Shown piece after piece: positions 17,718-30,182 of a stretch of 64,000 nt of DNA. How positions within the stretch are numbered: position 1 is the stretch's first letter; each line of letters starts with the position of its first letter. A model generated the notes under the pieces. The model did no database searches. It was not told where the DNA came from and saw nothing but the letters and a program-made list of their open reading frames with translations. Position numbers and translations under genes: made by a program. Source of the DNA: Marilutibacter chinensis (GTDB taxonomy: Bacteria > Pseudomonadota > Gammaproteobacteria > Xanthomonadales > Xanthomonadaceae); NCBI RefSeq assembly GCF_021725675.1, contig NZ_JAKJPO010000008.1, positions 62,001 to 126,000 of the forward strand, in the 5' to 3' direction.

Positions 17718-20064
17718 CGCGTTGCTGCTGGCCACGGCCCTGGTTCCGCTGGCCACAGCGGCTGCGGCTCCTCCCACCGTCGCCGAGAACCCGCCGCAGG
17801 CTGCGGCGCCTCCCGGGGACGGCGAAGTGCTGTACCTGGAAGTGGTGCTCAACCACACCCGACACCCACGGCTGGTCCGGTTCCTGCGCGAAGGCTCCCG
17901 CTTTGCAGCCAACGCCGCCGACCTGCGCCGGCTGGGTCTCGCGCTCGGCGACCGGACCACCGGCACCATCGCGCTGGACGAGCTCTCCGGCATCCGCTTC
18001 CGCTACGACGTCGCCGGCCAGCGCATGGTCATCGATGCACCGTTGACGGAACTCGACCTGCCGACCACGGTGATCGGCATTTCCGATGACGCGCCCCTGC
18101 CGGTCACCGCCACCTCGCCCGGCCTGCTGCTCAACTACGATGTCCACGCCGACCGCGACGACGAAGGCAACACCCTGCTCAGCACGGTCGGCGAAGTGCG
18201 GCTGTCAGGTGTTGCCCCGGGCGTGTTCAGCACGTCCGCGGTCAACCGCCTGCACCGCTCCAGCGGCGGCGGCTGGCACAGCGGGACCACCCGGCTGGAC
18301 AGCCATTGGGAGCTGTCGTTTCCCGAGCATGCGGTCACCGTGCGCGCGGGGGATGTCTTCAGCGGCTTCCTGGACTGGACCCGGCCGGTGCGCATGGGTG
18401 GCGTCCAGATCGGTCGCAACTTCGGCCTGCAGCCCTACCGTGTCACCACGCCGCTGCCGGCCTTCCTCGGTGAAGTCGCGGTTCCGTCTGCGGTCGAGCT
18501 GTACGTGAACGGCATGCGCCAGTACGGCGGCCAGCTGCCGGCCGGACCGTTCGAACTGAACGCATTGCCCGGAGTGACCGGCGCGGGCAATGCCACGCTG
18601 GTGATCACCGACGCTTTCGGTCGGACGCGCAGCCTCGACTTTCCGTTCTATTCCGCCCGGCAATTGCTGGCCAGGGGCCTGTCGGACTGGTCGCTGAGCA
18701 TCGGCACGGTACGCAAGGACTACGGCGTCGAGTCGTTTTCCTATGCAGGCGAACTCGTGGCGAGCGGCAATCTGCGCTACGGAGTCGCCGATCCGTTCAC
18801 GCTCGAACTGCACGCCGAAGCAGGCGACGGGCTGGTCAATGCCGGCATCGGCGCGGTGTGGCTGATCGGCCGCGCCGGTGTTCTCAACGCTTCGCATGCG
18901 CGCAGCCGGGGAGCCGGACATGGGTCGCAGAGCTCCCTCGGCTACCGCTGGAACAACCGCCACTTCAACCTGTCCGTGGACAGCCAGCGCAGCCACGGCG
19001 ATTATCGCGACATCGCTTCGCTGTACGGCCCGCGCCCGCCATCCGTCAGCACCCGGGCGCTGGCCGGGATCACCACGGAGACGCTGGGCAACATCGGCAT
19101 CACCCACGTGCGGCTGGAACATCCGGACCCGGAGATCGCCTCGGCGCGCTACGCCGGCGTGTTCTGGACCCGCAGTTTCGCCCGCGGCTGGTCGGCGAAC
19201 CTGTCCTACAACGAGAACCTGGACGACAGCCGCGATCGCAGCATCCATCTGAACGTGAATGTCTCCCTCGGCGACGGCCGCCAGTTCGGCACGTCCTGGC
19301 AACGCAATCATGGCCGCGACGCCGCCCTGCTCGACTTCGCGAAACCGGTTCCGGGCGATGGCGGCTTCGGCTGGCGCCTGCAGGCGCGCGATGGCGACGA
19401 CGGCAGCGGCGGCATGGCCGAAGCGGGCTGGCTCCACGAACATGGCCGCTTCGGTGTCGGCGTCGCCCGGGTCGGCGACCTGCGACACGGCTATCTTCAG
19501 GCCAGCGGCAGCGTGGTGCTGATGGCCGGCCGCGCCTTCGCTGCACGGCGCATCGACGATGCGTTCGCCATCGTCTCGACCGATGGCGTTGCCGGCGTAC
19601 CGGTCCGGCTGGAGAATCGGCTGATCGGCCACACCGATGCCGACGGCATGCTGCTGGTCGCGCGGCTCAATGCCTGGCAGCGCAACAGACTGTCGATCGA
19701 TCCGATGATGCTGCCGATCGACGTGCGCATCGGCGATGTCGAACGGATCGCCACGCCCGGCGACCGTTCCGGCGCGCGGGTGCGCTTCGCGATCACTCCG
19801 GTACGGGCGGCCGTCATCGTGCTTCACGACACCTCCGGGCGGCCCCTGCCGCTGCGGAGCCGGGTGTACCTGGAGGGCCGCGATACCGGCGCGATCGTCG
19901 GTCATGATGGCGAGACTTATCTCGAAGAACTCGCCGGACACAATCGCCTGTCGGCAAGGACGCCCTCCGGCACGCTCTGCCACGCCAGTTTCCTCTACCC
20001 GGAAGCCGAGGACGCGATTCCACGCATCGGTCCGCTGCGATGCCTGCAGGAGACAGCGCCATGA
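17701..20064 (+). CDS. outer-membrane usher of archaic chaperone-usher pilus, CsuD-like
   Basis: The 787-aa protein is a FimD/CsuD-type usher that secretes and orders pilin subunits through a 24-strand barrel. It starts at ATG 17701 with a signal peptide (SALLLATALVPLATAAAA). The N-terminal chaperone-binding domain (EVLYLEVVLNHT; FLREGSRFAANAADLRRLGL) comes next, then the barrel with the plug region (about residues 300-400; AELYVNGM-type strand VELYVNGMRQYGGQLPAGPF). C-terminal domains end in GPLRCLQETAP. Its first 17 bases overlap the chaperone gene and its stop overlaps the next start as ATGA, so the operon is translationally coupled. Confidence 0.9.
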   Translation: MPKPGSALLLATALVPLATAAAAPPTVAENPPQAAAPPGDGEVLYLEVVLNHTRHPRLVRFLREGSRFAANAADLRRLGLALGDRTTGTIALDELSGIRFRYDVAGQRMVIDAPLTELDLPTTVIGISDDAPLPVTATSPGLLLNYDVHADRDDEGNTLLSTVGEVRLSGVAPGVFSTSAVNRLHRSSGGGWHSGTTRLDSHWELSFPEHAVTVRAGDVFSGFLDWTRPVRMGGVQIGRNFGLQPYRVTTPLPAFLGEVAVPSAVELYVNGMRQYGGQLPAGPFELNALPGVTGAGNATLVITDAFGRTRSLDFPFYSARQLLARGLSDWSLSIGTVRKDYGVESFSYAGELVASGNLRYGVADPFTLELHAEAGDGLVNAGIGAVWLIGRAGVLNASHARSRGAGHGSQSSLGYRWNNRHFNLSVDSQRSHGDYRDIASLYGPRPPSVSTRALAGITTETLGNIGITHVRLEHPDPEIASARYAGVFWTRSFARGWSANLSYNENLDDSRDRSIHLNVNVSLGDGRQFGTSWQRNHGRDAALLDFAKPVPGDGGFGWRLQARDGDDGSGGMAEAGWLHEHGRFGVGVARVGDLRHGYLQASGSVVLMAGRAFAARRIDDAFAIVSTDGVAGVPVRLENRLIGHTDADGMLLVARLNAWQRNRLSIDPMMLPIDVRIGDVERIATPGDRSGARVRFAITPVRAAVIVLHDTSGRPLPLRSRVYLEGRDTGAIVGHDGETYLEELAGHNRLSARTPSGTLCHASFLYPEAEDAIPRIGPLRCLQETAP

Positions 20065-21110
20065 TCGACTCCATCGCCGCCGGCCGCGCGATGTCCCGCG
20101 TTCGTGCGACCGCATCCGCGCTGCTGTTGCCGGCGGTCCTGTCGTGGCTGCCGTTCAGTGCTCTGGCCACGACGACCTGCACCGCCAGCAGCACGCCGCT
20201 GAGCTTCGGCACGACGGACGGAACCGGCAATGTCGACTCCACCGCCACCGTCACCGTCGAATGCAACACCTTCGGGCTGTCGCTGCTGGCCACGGCCCGG
20301 GTCCGGATGTGCCTGAACATCGGCGAGGGCGCCAGCGGCAGTGGCACGACCACCCCACGCCGGATGACCAACGCCTTCGGCGACGCGATGCAGTTCCAGA
20401 TCTACCAGGACCCGGCGCGCACCCAGATATGGGGCGACCGGCTGATCCCCGCCACGCCGACGCCGGTCCAGATCGACCTGCAGTACGAGGTACCGGTACT
20501 CGGCGGCGGCGGTACCGCCAGCGCCACGATGCAGGCGCGGATTCCCGTCCAGGCCGGACTGGCCGCCGGCGCCTACGACAATCCCTTCAGCGGCATCCAC
20601 ACACGGCTGGAGTACCGATATGCCGAATCCGTCATCGGCACCCCGGCCTACCCGTCCTCCTGCACAAGTGGCGGCGGCGGCGGCGGCACCGCGAGCTTCC
20701 CGTTCACCGCGAGTGCGACGGTCCCCGACAGCTGCACGATCGACAGCGCGACCGTGCTCGACTTCGGTACCGTGGCCGGGCCGGTCGACGGCGACATCGA
20801 CCAGACGTCCACCATCACGATGACCTGCACCGCACGCACGCCGTGGGACGTCGCGCTAGACAACGGCCAGAATGCCAGCGGCCTGGTCCGTCGCATGCGG
20901 CTGGGGGCGACCGCCGATCACGTCGAGTACGAGCTGTATCGCGATGCCGCGCGCACCCAGCGCTGGGGGGCGACACCCGGTGCGGATACCGTCCAGGGGA
21001 CCGGCACCGGCGCCGTCCAGAGCCTGTCCGTCCACGGCCGGGTACCTGCCGTCCAGTCGGTCCCCGCGGGCGACTACGCCGACGTCGTCACGGTCACGGT
21101 CACCTACTGA
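20061..21110 (+). CDS. two-domain SCPU protein, probable pilus tip adhesin (CsuE-like)
   Basis: The 349-aa exported protein contains two spore coat U domains in tandem (about residues 30-195 and 215-349), joined by a glycine-rich linker (SGGGGGGTASF). Each domain shows the paired cysteines and DFGT/SFGT motif; the second repeats the pilin pattern SCTIDSATVLDFGT, DVALDNGQN and YELYRDAARTQRWG. In Csu pili such a two-domain subunit (CsuE) caps the tip and mediates attachment. The start ATG 20061 overlaps the usher stop. ATG 20088 is an alternative. It ends 313 bases before rpsB. No terminator is visible, so read-through toward rpsB is possible. Confidence 0.83.
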   Translation: MIDSIAAGRAMSRVRATASALLLPAVLSWLPFSALATTTCTASSTPLSFGTTDGTGNVDSTATVTVECNTFGLSLLATARVRMCLNIGEGASGSGTTTPRRMTNAFGDAMQFQIYQDPARTQIWGDRLIPATPTPVQIDLQYEVPVLGGGGTASATMQARIPVQAGLAAGAYDNPFSGIHTRLEYRYAESVIGTPAYPSSCTSGGGGGGTASFPFTASATVPDSCTIDSATVLDFGTVAGPVDGDIDQTSTITMTCTARTPWDVALDNGQNASGLVRRMRLGATADHVEYELYRDAARTQRWGATPGADTVQGTGTGAVQSLSVHGRVPAVQSVPAGDYADVVTVTVTY

Positions 21111-21147
21111 CGGCCGCCTGCCAGGTACTGCCCGAACCGGGGGCATC

Positions 21148-21176
21148 TTGCTCGCAGGCAGCATTCCCGCTATGAT
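21148..21176 (+). promoter_or_regulatory. sigma-70 promoter of rpsB-tsf
   Basis: TTGCTC (21148-21153) and TATGAT (21171-21176) are separated by exactly 17 bases. Each is close to consensus. Transcription would start near 21183 and give a leader of about 240 bases before rpsB. Confidence 0.75.
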
Positions 21177-21182
21177 TTTCGG

Positions 21183-21423
21183 GCTGTGCGTCCGGGTTTG
21201 ACCTGCGTACAGCCGCCCATGCCGGGCGCAGCGCCCGCCGGTGCAGGCAAATACACACCCGCTGCCACGTGCCGTGCCGGGGTGTCCCGAGCCCCCACCG
21301 GGCCAGGGATCTGGACACGGACGCAGCGGGGAGGCCCAACCCCGGAATCCCGCCCCGGCCCCGCACCGGAGCCGCCGCGCCAACCGATCTGCGGTCGGAT
21401 TCCACTGCCTGGAGTTACAAGCA
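21183..21423 (+). promoter_or_regulatory. rpsB 5' leader, possible S2 autoregulatory RNA
   Basis: The 240-base untranslated leader is unusually long and GC-rich, with several inverted repeats. One small perfect hairpin just upstream of the ribosome-binding site is CCGATC / GGTCGG with a 3-base loop (21384-21398). The GGAG site is at 21411-21414, 9 bases before ATG. In gammaproteobacteria S2 represses rpsB-tsf through its leader, so a similar role is plausible. No specific match to the known element could be checked here. Confidence 0.45.
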
Positions 21424-22257
21424 ATGCCCCAGATCACGATGCGCCAGATGCTCGAAGCCGGCGTCCACTTCGGCCACCAGACCCGTTACTGGAACCCGAA
21501 GATGGGCCCGTACATCTTCGGCGCCCGCGGCAAGATCCACATCATCAACCTCGAGAAGACGGTTCCGCTGTTCAACGACGCGATGAACTTCATCTCGGGC
21601 GTCGCGCAGAAGCGCGGCATGATCCTGTTCCTCGGCACCAAGCGCTCCGCGCGCGAGACCATCAAGGAAGAGGCCGAGCGTTGCGGCATGCCGTACATGA
21701 ACCAGCGCTGGCTGGGCGGCACCCTGACCAACTTCCGCACCGTCAAGCAGTCGGTCGCGCGTTTGAAGGAGCTCGAGGCCGCCGAGACCGACGGTACCTT
21801 CGACAAGCTGGTCAAGCACGAGGTGCTGGGCCTGCGCCGCGAACGCGACAAGCTGGAAGCCTCGCTGGGCGGCATCAAGGAGATGAACCGCCTGCCGGAC
21901 GCGCTGTTCGTGATCGACATCGGCCATGAAGACATCGCGATCAAGGAAGCCAAGAAGCTCGGCATTCCGGTGATCGCGGTCGTCGACACCAACTACAACC
22001 CGGAGCTGGTCGACTACGCGATCCCCGGCAACGACGACGCGATCCGCGCCGTGCAGCTGTACGCCCGCGCCGCCGCCGATGCGGTGCTGGAAGGCAAGGC
22101 CGCCGCACCGACCGCCGCCTCCGTCCGCGAGGAAGACTTCGCCGAGAACGCCGAGGGCGACAGCGAGGCCGCACCGGCCAAGAAGCCGGCCCGCAAGGCT
22201 CCGGCCAAGAAGGCCGCCAAGGCCGACGCCGCTTCCGAGGCTCCGGCCGCCGAGTAA
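21424..22257 (+). CDS. rpsB: 30S ribosomal protein S2
   Basis: S2 binds the small-subunit head-body junction and is needed for S1 binding. The 277-aa protein shows the family start [19 protein letters not shown], then [31 protein letters not shown] and [22 protein letters not shown]. It is about 35 residues longer than E. coli S2 because of a C-terminal Ala/Lys/Pro tail ([15 protein letters not shown]), which resembles histone-H1-type tails. The start is ATG 21424 with GGAG upstream. It is followed by paired hairpins and then tsf on the same transcript. The pilus operon upstream separates it from map. Confidence 0.98.
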   Translation: MPQITMRQMLEAGVHFGHQTRYWNPKMGPYIFGARGKIHIINLEKTVPLFNDAMNFISGVAQKRGMILFLGTKRSARETIKEEAERCGMPYMNQRWLGGTLTNFRTVKQSVARLKELEAAETDGTFDKLVKHEVLGLRRERDKLEASLGGIKEMNRLPDALFVIDIGHEDIAIKEAKKLGIPVIAVVDTNYNPELVDYAIPGNDDAIRAVQLYARAAADAVLEGKAAAPTAASVREEDFAENAEGDSEAAPAKKPARKAPAKKAAKADAASEAPAAE

Positions 22258-22269
22258 GGCGGGCGTCAT

Positions 22270-22360
22270 GCAGCCACGCGACACTGCGTGGCTGCACCAC
22301 TCTCCCGCGCCGGCGGGAAACATCGTTGGCCCATGCCGGGTTGTATCGACCGGGCATGGC
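22270..22360 (+). promoter_or_regulatory. two hairpins in the rpsB-tsf spacer
   Basis: The 145-base spacer holds a perfect 10-bp stem, GCAGCCACGC / GCGTGGCTGC with a 6-base loop (22270-22295), and a second imperfect hairpin built on CATGCC / GGCATG (22328-22360). Neither is followed by a T run, so they are not intrinsic terminators. mRNA stabilisation, processing or a partial attenuator that sets the S2:EF-Ts ratio are possible roles. Confidence 0.5.
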
Positions 22361-22402
22361 CCGCACGTCGCCCAGCGACCCACACCCATTTGAGGTACCC
22401 CC

Positions 22403-23275
22403 ATGGCTGAAATCACCGCATCCCTCGTCAAGGAACTGCGCGAGCGCACCGGCGCCGGCATGATGGAATGCAAGAAGGCGCTGTCGGAGACCGGCGGCGA
22501 CATCGACGCCGCTGCCGAGAACCTGCGCAAGTCCGGCCTGGCCAAGGCCGACAAGAAGGCCGGCCGCGTCGCCGCCGAGGGCCGCATCGCCAGCGCCCAG
22601 GACGGCGGCAAGGCCGTGCTGGTCGAAATCAACTCCGAGACCGACTTCGTCGCCAAGGACGCCAACTTCGTCGCCTTCACCGACGCCGTCGCGCAGGCCG
22701 CGCTGGCCGCCGCCGACATCGAAGCGCTGAAGGGCACGGCCATCGACGGCGCCACCGTCGAGGAAACCCGCGCCGCACTGATCGCAAAGGTCGGCGAGAA
22801 CGTGCAGCTGCGCCGCATGGTCCGCATCGACACCGACAACACCGTCGCCGCCTACGTGCACGGCGGCCGCATCGGCGTGCTGGTCGAACTCAAGGGCGGT
22901 GACGCCGACCTGGCCCGCGGCCTGGCGATGCACGTCGCAGCGATGAACCCGCCCTACGTGAAGGCCGCCGACGTACCGGCCGACTTCATCGAGAAGGAAA
23001 AGGAGATCGAGCTGGCCAAGATGAGCGACAAGGACAAGGCCAAGCCGGCCGACATCCTGGAGAAGATCATCGGCGGCAAGATCAACAAGATCGTCAACGA
23101 GGTCACCCTTTACGGCCAGCCGTACGTGCTCGACACCAACCAGTCGGTCGAGGGCGTGCTCAAGGCCGCCGGCGCCGAGGTCGTGCGTTTCGAGCGTCTG
23201 GCCGTCGGCGAGGGCATCGAGAAGGTGGTCGAGGACTACGCCGCCGAGGTGATGAAGCAGGCCGGACTGGCGTAA
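22403..23275 (+). CDS. tsf: translation elongation factor Ts
   Basis: EF-Ts exchanges GDP for GTP on EF-Tu. The 290-aa protein has the N-terminal UBA-like domain ([20 protein letters not shown]), the [10 protein letters not shown] motif that contacts EF-Tu, and the dimerisation and C-terminal subdomains ending [23 protein letters not shown] 22403 has GAGG 7 bases upstream. It follows rpsB on the same transcript and is closed by a strong terminator, so pyrH, its usual neighbour, is transcribed separately here. Confidence 0.98.
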   Translation: MAEITASLVKELRERTGAGMMECKKALSETGGDIDAAAENLRKSGLAKADKKAGRVAAEGRIASAQDGGKAVLVEINSETDFVAKDANFVAFTDAVAQAALAAADIEALKGTAIDGATVEETRAALIAKVGENVQLRRMVRIDTDNTVAAYVHGGRIGVLVELKGGDADLARGLAMHVAAMNPPYVKAADVPADFIEKEKEIELAKMSDKDKAKPADILEKIIGGKINKIVNEVTLYGQPYVLDTNQSVEGVLKAAGAEVVRFERLAVGEGIEKVVEDYAAEVMKQAGLA

Positions 23276-23312
23276 GCCGCCCAGCCCTGCGCAGGCACCG
23301 CCTGCAGATGGA

Positions 23313-23347
23313 GAAGGCCGCGGAGCGATCCGCGGCCTTCTTTTTTT
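23313..23347 (+). terminator. Rho-independent terminator of rpsB-tsf
   Basis: A perfect 12-bp stem, GAAGGCCGCGGA / TCCGCGGCCTTC with loop GCGA (23313-23340), is followed by seven T. It starts 37 bases past the tsf stop and is the strongest intrinsic terminator in the window. Confidence 0.95.
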
Positions 23348-23639
23348 CGTCTGGAATCAACGGCGACTGCCCTGTCGGCTCGACGCACCATCCGCGTGCC
23401 GGACTGACGACGGCAGCGGATGGATCTTCCTGTCCGCGTCCTGCGGAATGCACCGGCAATCAGGCCGGTGAAAAAAGTGGAGCTCCCGCGCGATGGGAAC
23501 AGGGACCGTCGCGCCGGGAGCAAGGCCGATCCATGGCTGGCATCGGCTCCTTCGATGCCAGCAACGGGCGTCCGTGCCCGCCCTCCTTCCTGTACCCGGT
23601 CGACCCGGACCTTTCCGACCAGCTCTCCGGAAGCTCCGC
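23348..23639. other. intergenic stretch without a recognised gene
   Basis: This is the spacer between the tsf terminator and the 3' end of the convergent autotransporter gene. Open frames are short and not family-like. No reverse-strand terminator is evident for the autotransporter gene. Confidence 0.4.
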
Positions 23640-26894
<3,255 letters not shown>

Positions 26895-27143
26895 TTCGAG
26901 CCCTACTCCCCTGGTCGACTTGTTCCTGTCATGGTTCCGCGCACCCGGCATGACGGGTCCTGGCGCGGATGTCCGGTATGCGCGCCGCGATGCGGCGCGC
27001 GCCGTCGGCTCTGTCGAAGCGACGACGGAAGCAATAACGGACATGCCGGAAAACCCCCTACCCCGAGCGGGAGAAAGCCGGAGACAGCAACGGAGTCCGC
27101 TGCAGCGGAACCCGCGGGCCGGCCACGGGCCAGGGAAAGAAGG

Positions 27144-30008
27144 TCAGAACCGGTGACGCGCGCTCAGCAGCACGTAACGACCGCGCGGATCGTCGTAGGC
27201 GACGTCGTAGCCATCGCGCTCGGTGTCGTAATTGACGGGATCGCGATCCGCCAGATCGCGCACATTCACCCCCAGCCGCCAACCGGGAATTCCGTTGTAG
27301 GCGACGTCGATGTCGAGCACGCCGCGTCCGGGCGTGCGGCAGCGGCCGCCGTTGAAGCGTGGACAGCCGGTATCCGGCGAGCCGACCCAGTACGGACCAC
27401 GTGCACGCAACCCCAGCGTGCTGGTCCAGTCGCCTCGCCTCCATTGCAACGATCCCAGCAGATTGCCGTTGGGAGATCCGTAGCCGGCATGGTCGTGGAT
27501 TGGCGCACCATCCCATGCGCGCCGGTCGACCCGGGACAGATGATGCGCCGCCAGCACGAGCGAGAAGTCCCCCGCATCGCCCGCATCCAGGTGCCAGCGC
27601 ATCTCGGCTTCCCAGCCGCGCACATCGGTGACGCCGACGTTCTCGAAGTACCTGTCGATCGCCACCAGTTGGCCATCCGCGTTCCGGCGCAACGAATCGG
27701 GGAAGGCCGCCAGATCGTCGAACGCACTGCCGGGTAGGATCTCGTTGTTGCGCCGTATGCGGAAGTGGTCGAAGCTCAGGCTGAAGTCCGGCGACGGCGC
27801 CCACACGATACCCAGCGTGTGGCTGCGCGAGGTCTCGGGTTCGAGGTCAGGGTTCTCGAGCGCGCCCAGGGTGACCAGGCACAGGGACCGGGACGGCGTG
27901 AGCGCCAGCTCGTCCGCACACGGGCCCAGTTCGTCGGTCTGGAGCACGAAGGTACGCTCCTCGATGACGTTCGGACGCCGCAGTTCGAACAGGGAAGGCA
28001 CGCGGTAACCCGTGGCCGCGGTTGCGCGCAGCGTCAGCGTGTCGCGCGGCGACCACTTCAGGCCGAGCTTGGGCGAGAACCGGTTGTCGTAGCCCTGCGG
28101 AGCATCGAAGCGCAGCGCCAGTTCGGCCTGCAGGTTGTCGAGCAGCGGCAATCCGAGCTCGGTGTACAACGCACCGCTGTTCCGATGGCTGTCCAGCGCG
28201 GTCTTGGGCGTGCCGAGCGCGAGATCGTCGTCGAGCAGTCTTGCATCCGGCCTGTGCACCAGGCCGTTGCGGATGAATTCGCCGCCGACCGCAAGCCGCG
28301 CCTCGCCGCCCGGAAGCGCGAACAGCGGTCCTTCCAGCCCCGCGGACAGCTGTTGCAAGGTCGCCTCGCCATGCAGGGTGAACGTCGGCGAGATCGTATC
28401 CAGGATGGCGGGGTCGTTGGGGGTGCCGTCGAACCGGTAGCGGTCCAGGAACACCGAGCGTTCGATCTCCTCGTTGCTGACCTGCCCGTCGATGCGGCTG
28501 GTGACGCGGTTCTCGTGGTGCGACAGCGACACGTCCCACGCCCATTCGCCATGCCAGCCCTTCACCGCCGCATCGAGATCGAGGCTGCGGTTGCGACTGC
28601 GATTGACCACCGGCCCCAGCTCGAAGAAAACGTAGTTGAGCGAACCGTCCTCAAGACTGTCCGGGTGCCCCGCCGGCAACGTGACGCTGGCATGGAAGGG
28701 GGGATGTTCCAGCTCCTGCCTCGCTTCGCTGTAGCGGGCGTCGAACTCGAACGTGGCGCCTTCCCACAGCGGCTCGGCGACATGGCCGTACAGCCACAGG
28801 CGCCGGCTGGCGGGCTGCAGGTCGGTGTAGCGGGCCGGATCGAACCGGCAGTCGAGGGCGACATCGGCCGGAGCGTTGCCGCACTGCAGGCTGACCAGAC
28901 GTCCGTCGACGAAGTAGCCGAGCGGATAGCGCCAGTCGAACAGCCCTTCGCGGCGGTGGTCGCGGCTGTGCCAGTCGCGCGCATCTCCGGGCAGCGCTTC
29001 GCGGTCCAGCCAGTCCACCGCCAGGATCCCGCTGCCGCCGCGCGGGGTATCGATGCCATGGCTCAGCGATATCCGGCGCTCGTCGGCGTCGCCGCGGCCG
29101 GAGCGGCCGTAGCGGGCCAGCGCTTCACCGCCCTTCTGCTGCTTGCGCAGGATGATGTTGACCACGCCGGCCATCGCATCGGCGCCATAGATCGCCGAGG
29201 CGCCGCCGCGGAGGATCTCGACCCGCTCGACCAGGCTCAGCGGAATCACGTCCAGATCGGTCAGCCCACCCAGTTCGGACGAGGTCAGCCCGTAATTGGC
29301 CACCCGCCTGCCGTCGACGAGGAACAGGGTCGCCCGCGGTCCCAACGCGTTCAGGCTGGTGGTCGCGGCGACGTTGAACGGCTGCTGGAAGCTCGGCCCG
29401 CCATCGGCGGCGATCGCGACCGGATGGTGGCCGATCATGCCCGGCTGGAACCGCAACAGCTCGAACAGGGTCTGGAAGCCGCTGGCTTCGATGTCGTCGC
29501 GGGTGATCAGGGTCATCGGCGATGGCGTGACCGCATCGATGTCGATGCGCGGAATCCGCGAACCGGTGACTTCGACCCGGGCGATCTCGACCGGACCCTG
29601 CGGGGTCTCAGGCGCGGCCTGCAGCGGCGCCCTGGCCGGCGCAGGCGCCGCGATCGCCTTCAGCACGAAGGTATCCGCGTTGACCCGCTCGGCCTGCAGT
29701 TCGCTGCCCTCCAGCAGGTAGCGCAATGCGTGTTCGAGCGTCATTCGTCCGCGCAGCGGGCGTGCCCGACGCGACTCGACCTGCCCGGGGGCATAGAGGA
29801 TCTGGATGCCGCTGCGCAGTGCGAGCGCCTTCAGCGCCGCGTCGAGCGAGCCGCCCGGGAGGTCCAGATGCAGCCGCGCCTCCGGCTCTGCAAGGGCCTG
29901 CCCGGACTGCACGACCGCCCACGCATCACCGCTGCGCAGCGGCAACACGCCGCACACGGCCATCAACAGACAGGCCCGGGCCATCCGCGGGGGAATCGGA
30001 GTCAGCAT
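27144..30008 (-). CDS. TonB-dependent receptor with N-terminal STN signalling domain
   Basis: The 954-aa outer-membrane receptor has a signal peptide (about 1-31) and an STN (secretin/TonB short N-terminal) domain at about 45-115 (LPGGSLDAALKALALRSGIQ; LRGRMTLEHALRYLLEGS). The plug domain (about 140-265) has the TonB-box-like EIARVEVTGSRIPR, LFLVDGRRV and VERVEILRGGASAIYGADA. A 22-strand barrel follows, ending YVLLSARHRF. STN-bearing receptors of the FecA type bind a ligand outside and pass a signal to a FecR-type protein, freeing an ECF sigma factor. Those two partners lie directly upstream on the same strand. The ligand is unknown: the barrel resembles receptors for varied large substrates, not only siderophores. 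Confidence 0.9.
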   Translation of the reverse strand: MLTPIPPRMARACLLMAVCGVLPLRSGDAWAVVQSGQALAEPEARLHLDLPGGSLDAALKALALRSGIQILYAPGQVESRRARPLRGRMTLEHALRYLLEGSELQAERVNADTFVLKAIAAPAPARAPLQAAPETPQGPVEIARVEVTGSRIPRIDIDAVTPSPMTLITRDDIEASGFQTLFELLRFQPGMIGHHPVAIAADGGPSFQQPFNVAATTSLNALGPRATLFLVDGRRVANYGLTSSELGGLTDLDVIPLSLVERVEILRGGASAIYGADAMAGVVNIILRKQQKGGEALARYGRSGRGDADERRISLSHGIDTPRGGSGILAVDWLDREALPGDARDWHSRDHRREGLFDWRYPLGYFVDGRLVSLQCGNAPADVALDCRFDPARYTDLQPASRRLWLYGHVAEPLWEGATFEFDARYSEARQELEHPPFHASVTLPAGHPDSLEDGSLNYVFFELGPVVNRSRNRSLDLDAAVKGWHGEWAWDVSLSHHENRVTSRIDGQVSNEEIERSVFLDRYRFDGTPNDPAILDTISPTFTLHGEATLQQLSAGLEGPLFALPGGEARLAVGGEFIRNGLVHRPDARLLDDDLALGTPKTALDSHRNSGALYTELGLPLLDNLQAELALRFDAPQGYDNRFSPKLGLKWSPRDTLTLRATAATGYRVPSLFELRRPNVIEERTFVLQTDELGPCADELALTPSRSLCLVTLGALENPDLEPETSRSHTLGIVWAPSPDFSLSFDHFRIRRNNEILPGSAFDDLAAFPDSLRRNADGQLVAIDRYFENVGVTDVRGWEAEMRWHLDAGDAGDFSLVLAAHHLSRVDRRAWDGAPIHDHAGYGSPNGNLLGSLQWRRGDWTSTLGLRARGPYWVGSPDTGCPRFNGGRCRTPGRGVLDIDVAYNGIPGWRLGVNVRDLADRDPVNYDTERDGYDVAYDDPRGRYVLLSARHRF

Positions 30009-30066
30009 CCGCCCACATTACGGAAACCCCGACGGTGCAGGCAATCGGGTGATTCATCCAGCCATT

Positions 30067-30142
30067 CCGGAGGGTCATGTCGCCGTGCCGGCGTCCTTGC
30101 CGGCCATCCGGCCAGTGGCGTCCCGGACGGCCGGAGGGTCAT
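30067..30142. repeat. 12-bp direct repeat between the fecR-like and receptor genes
   Basis: CCGGAGGGTCAT occurs exactly at 30067-30078 and 30131-30142, start-to-start 64 bases, in the 174-base spacer upstream of the receptor gene. It reads ATGACCCTCCGG toward the receptor. It could be an operator or part of an ECF-type promoter. The role is inferred only. Confidence 0.4.
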
Positions 30143-30182
30143 CAGCGGCATCCGCGATGCGGACAGGAACGCGGCAGGAGGA

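Noticed and set aside
27144-30182. Possibility that the receptor is a plain siderophore receptor without signalling
   Set aside because: The N-terminal STN domain and adjacent FecR and ECF sigma genes support a signalling type, although the ligand remains unknown.
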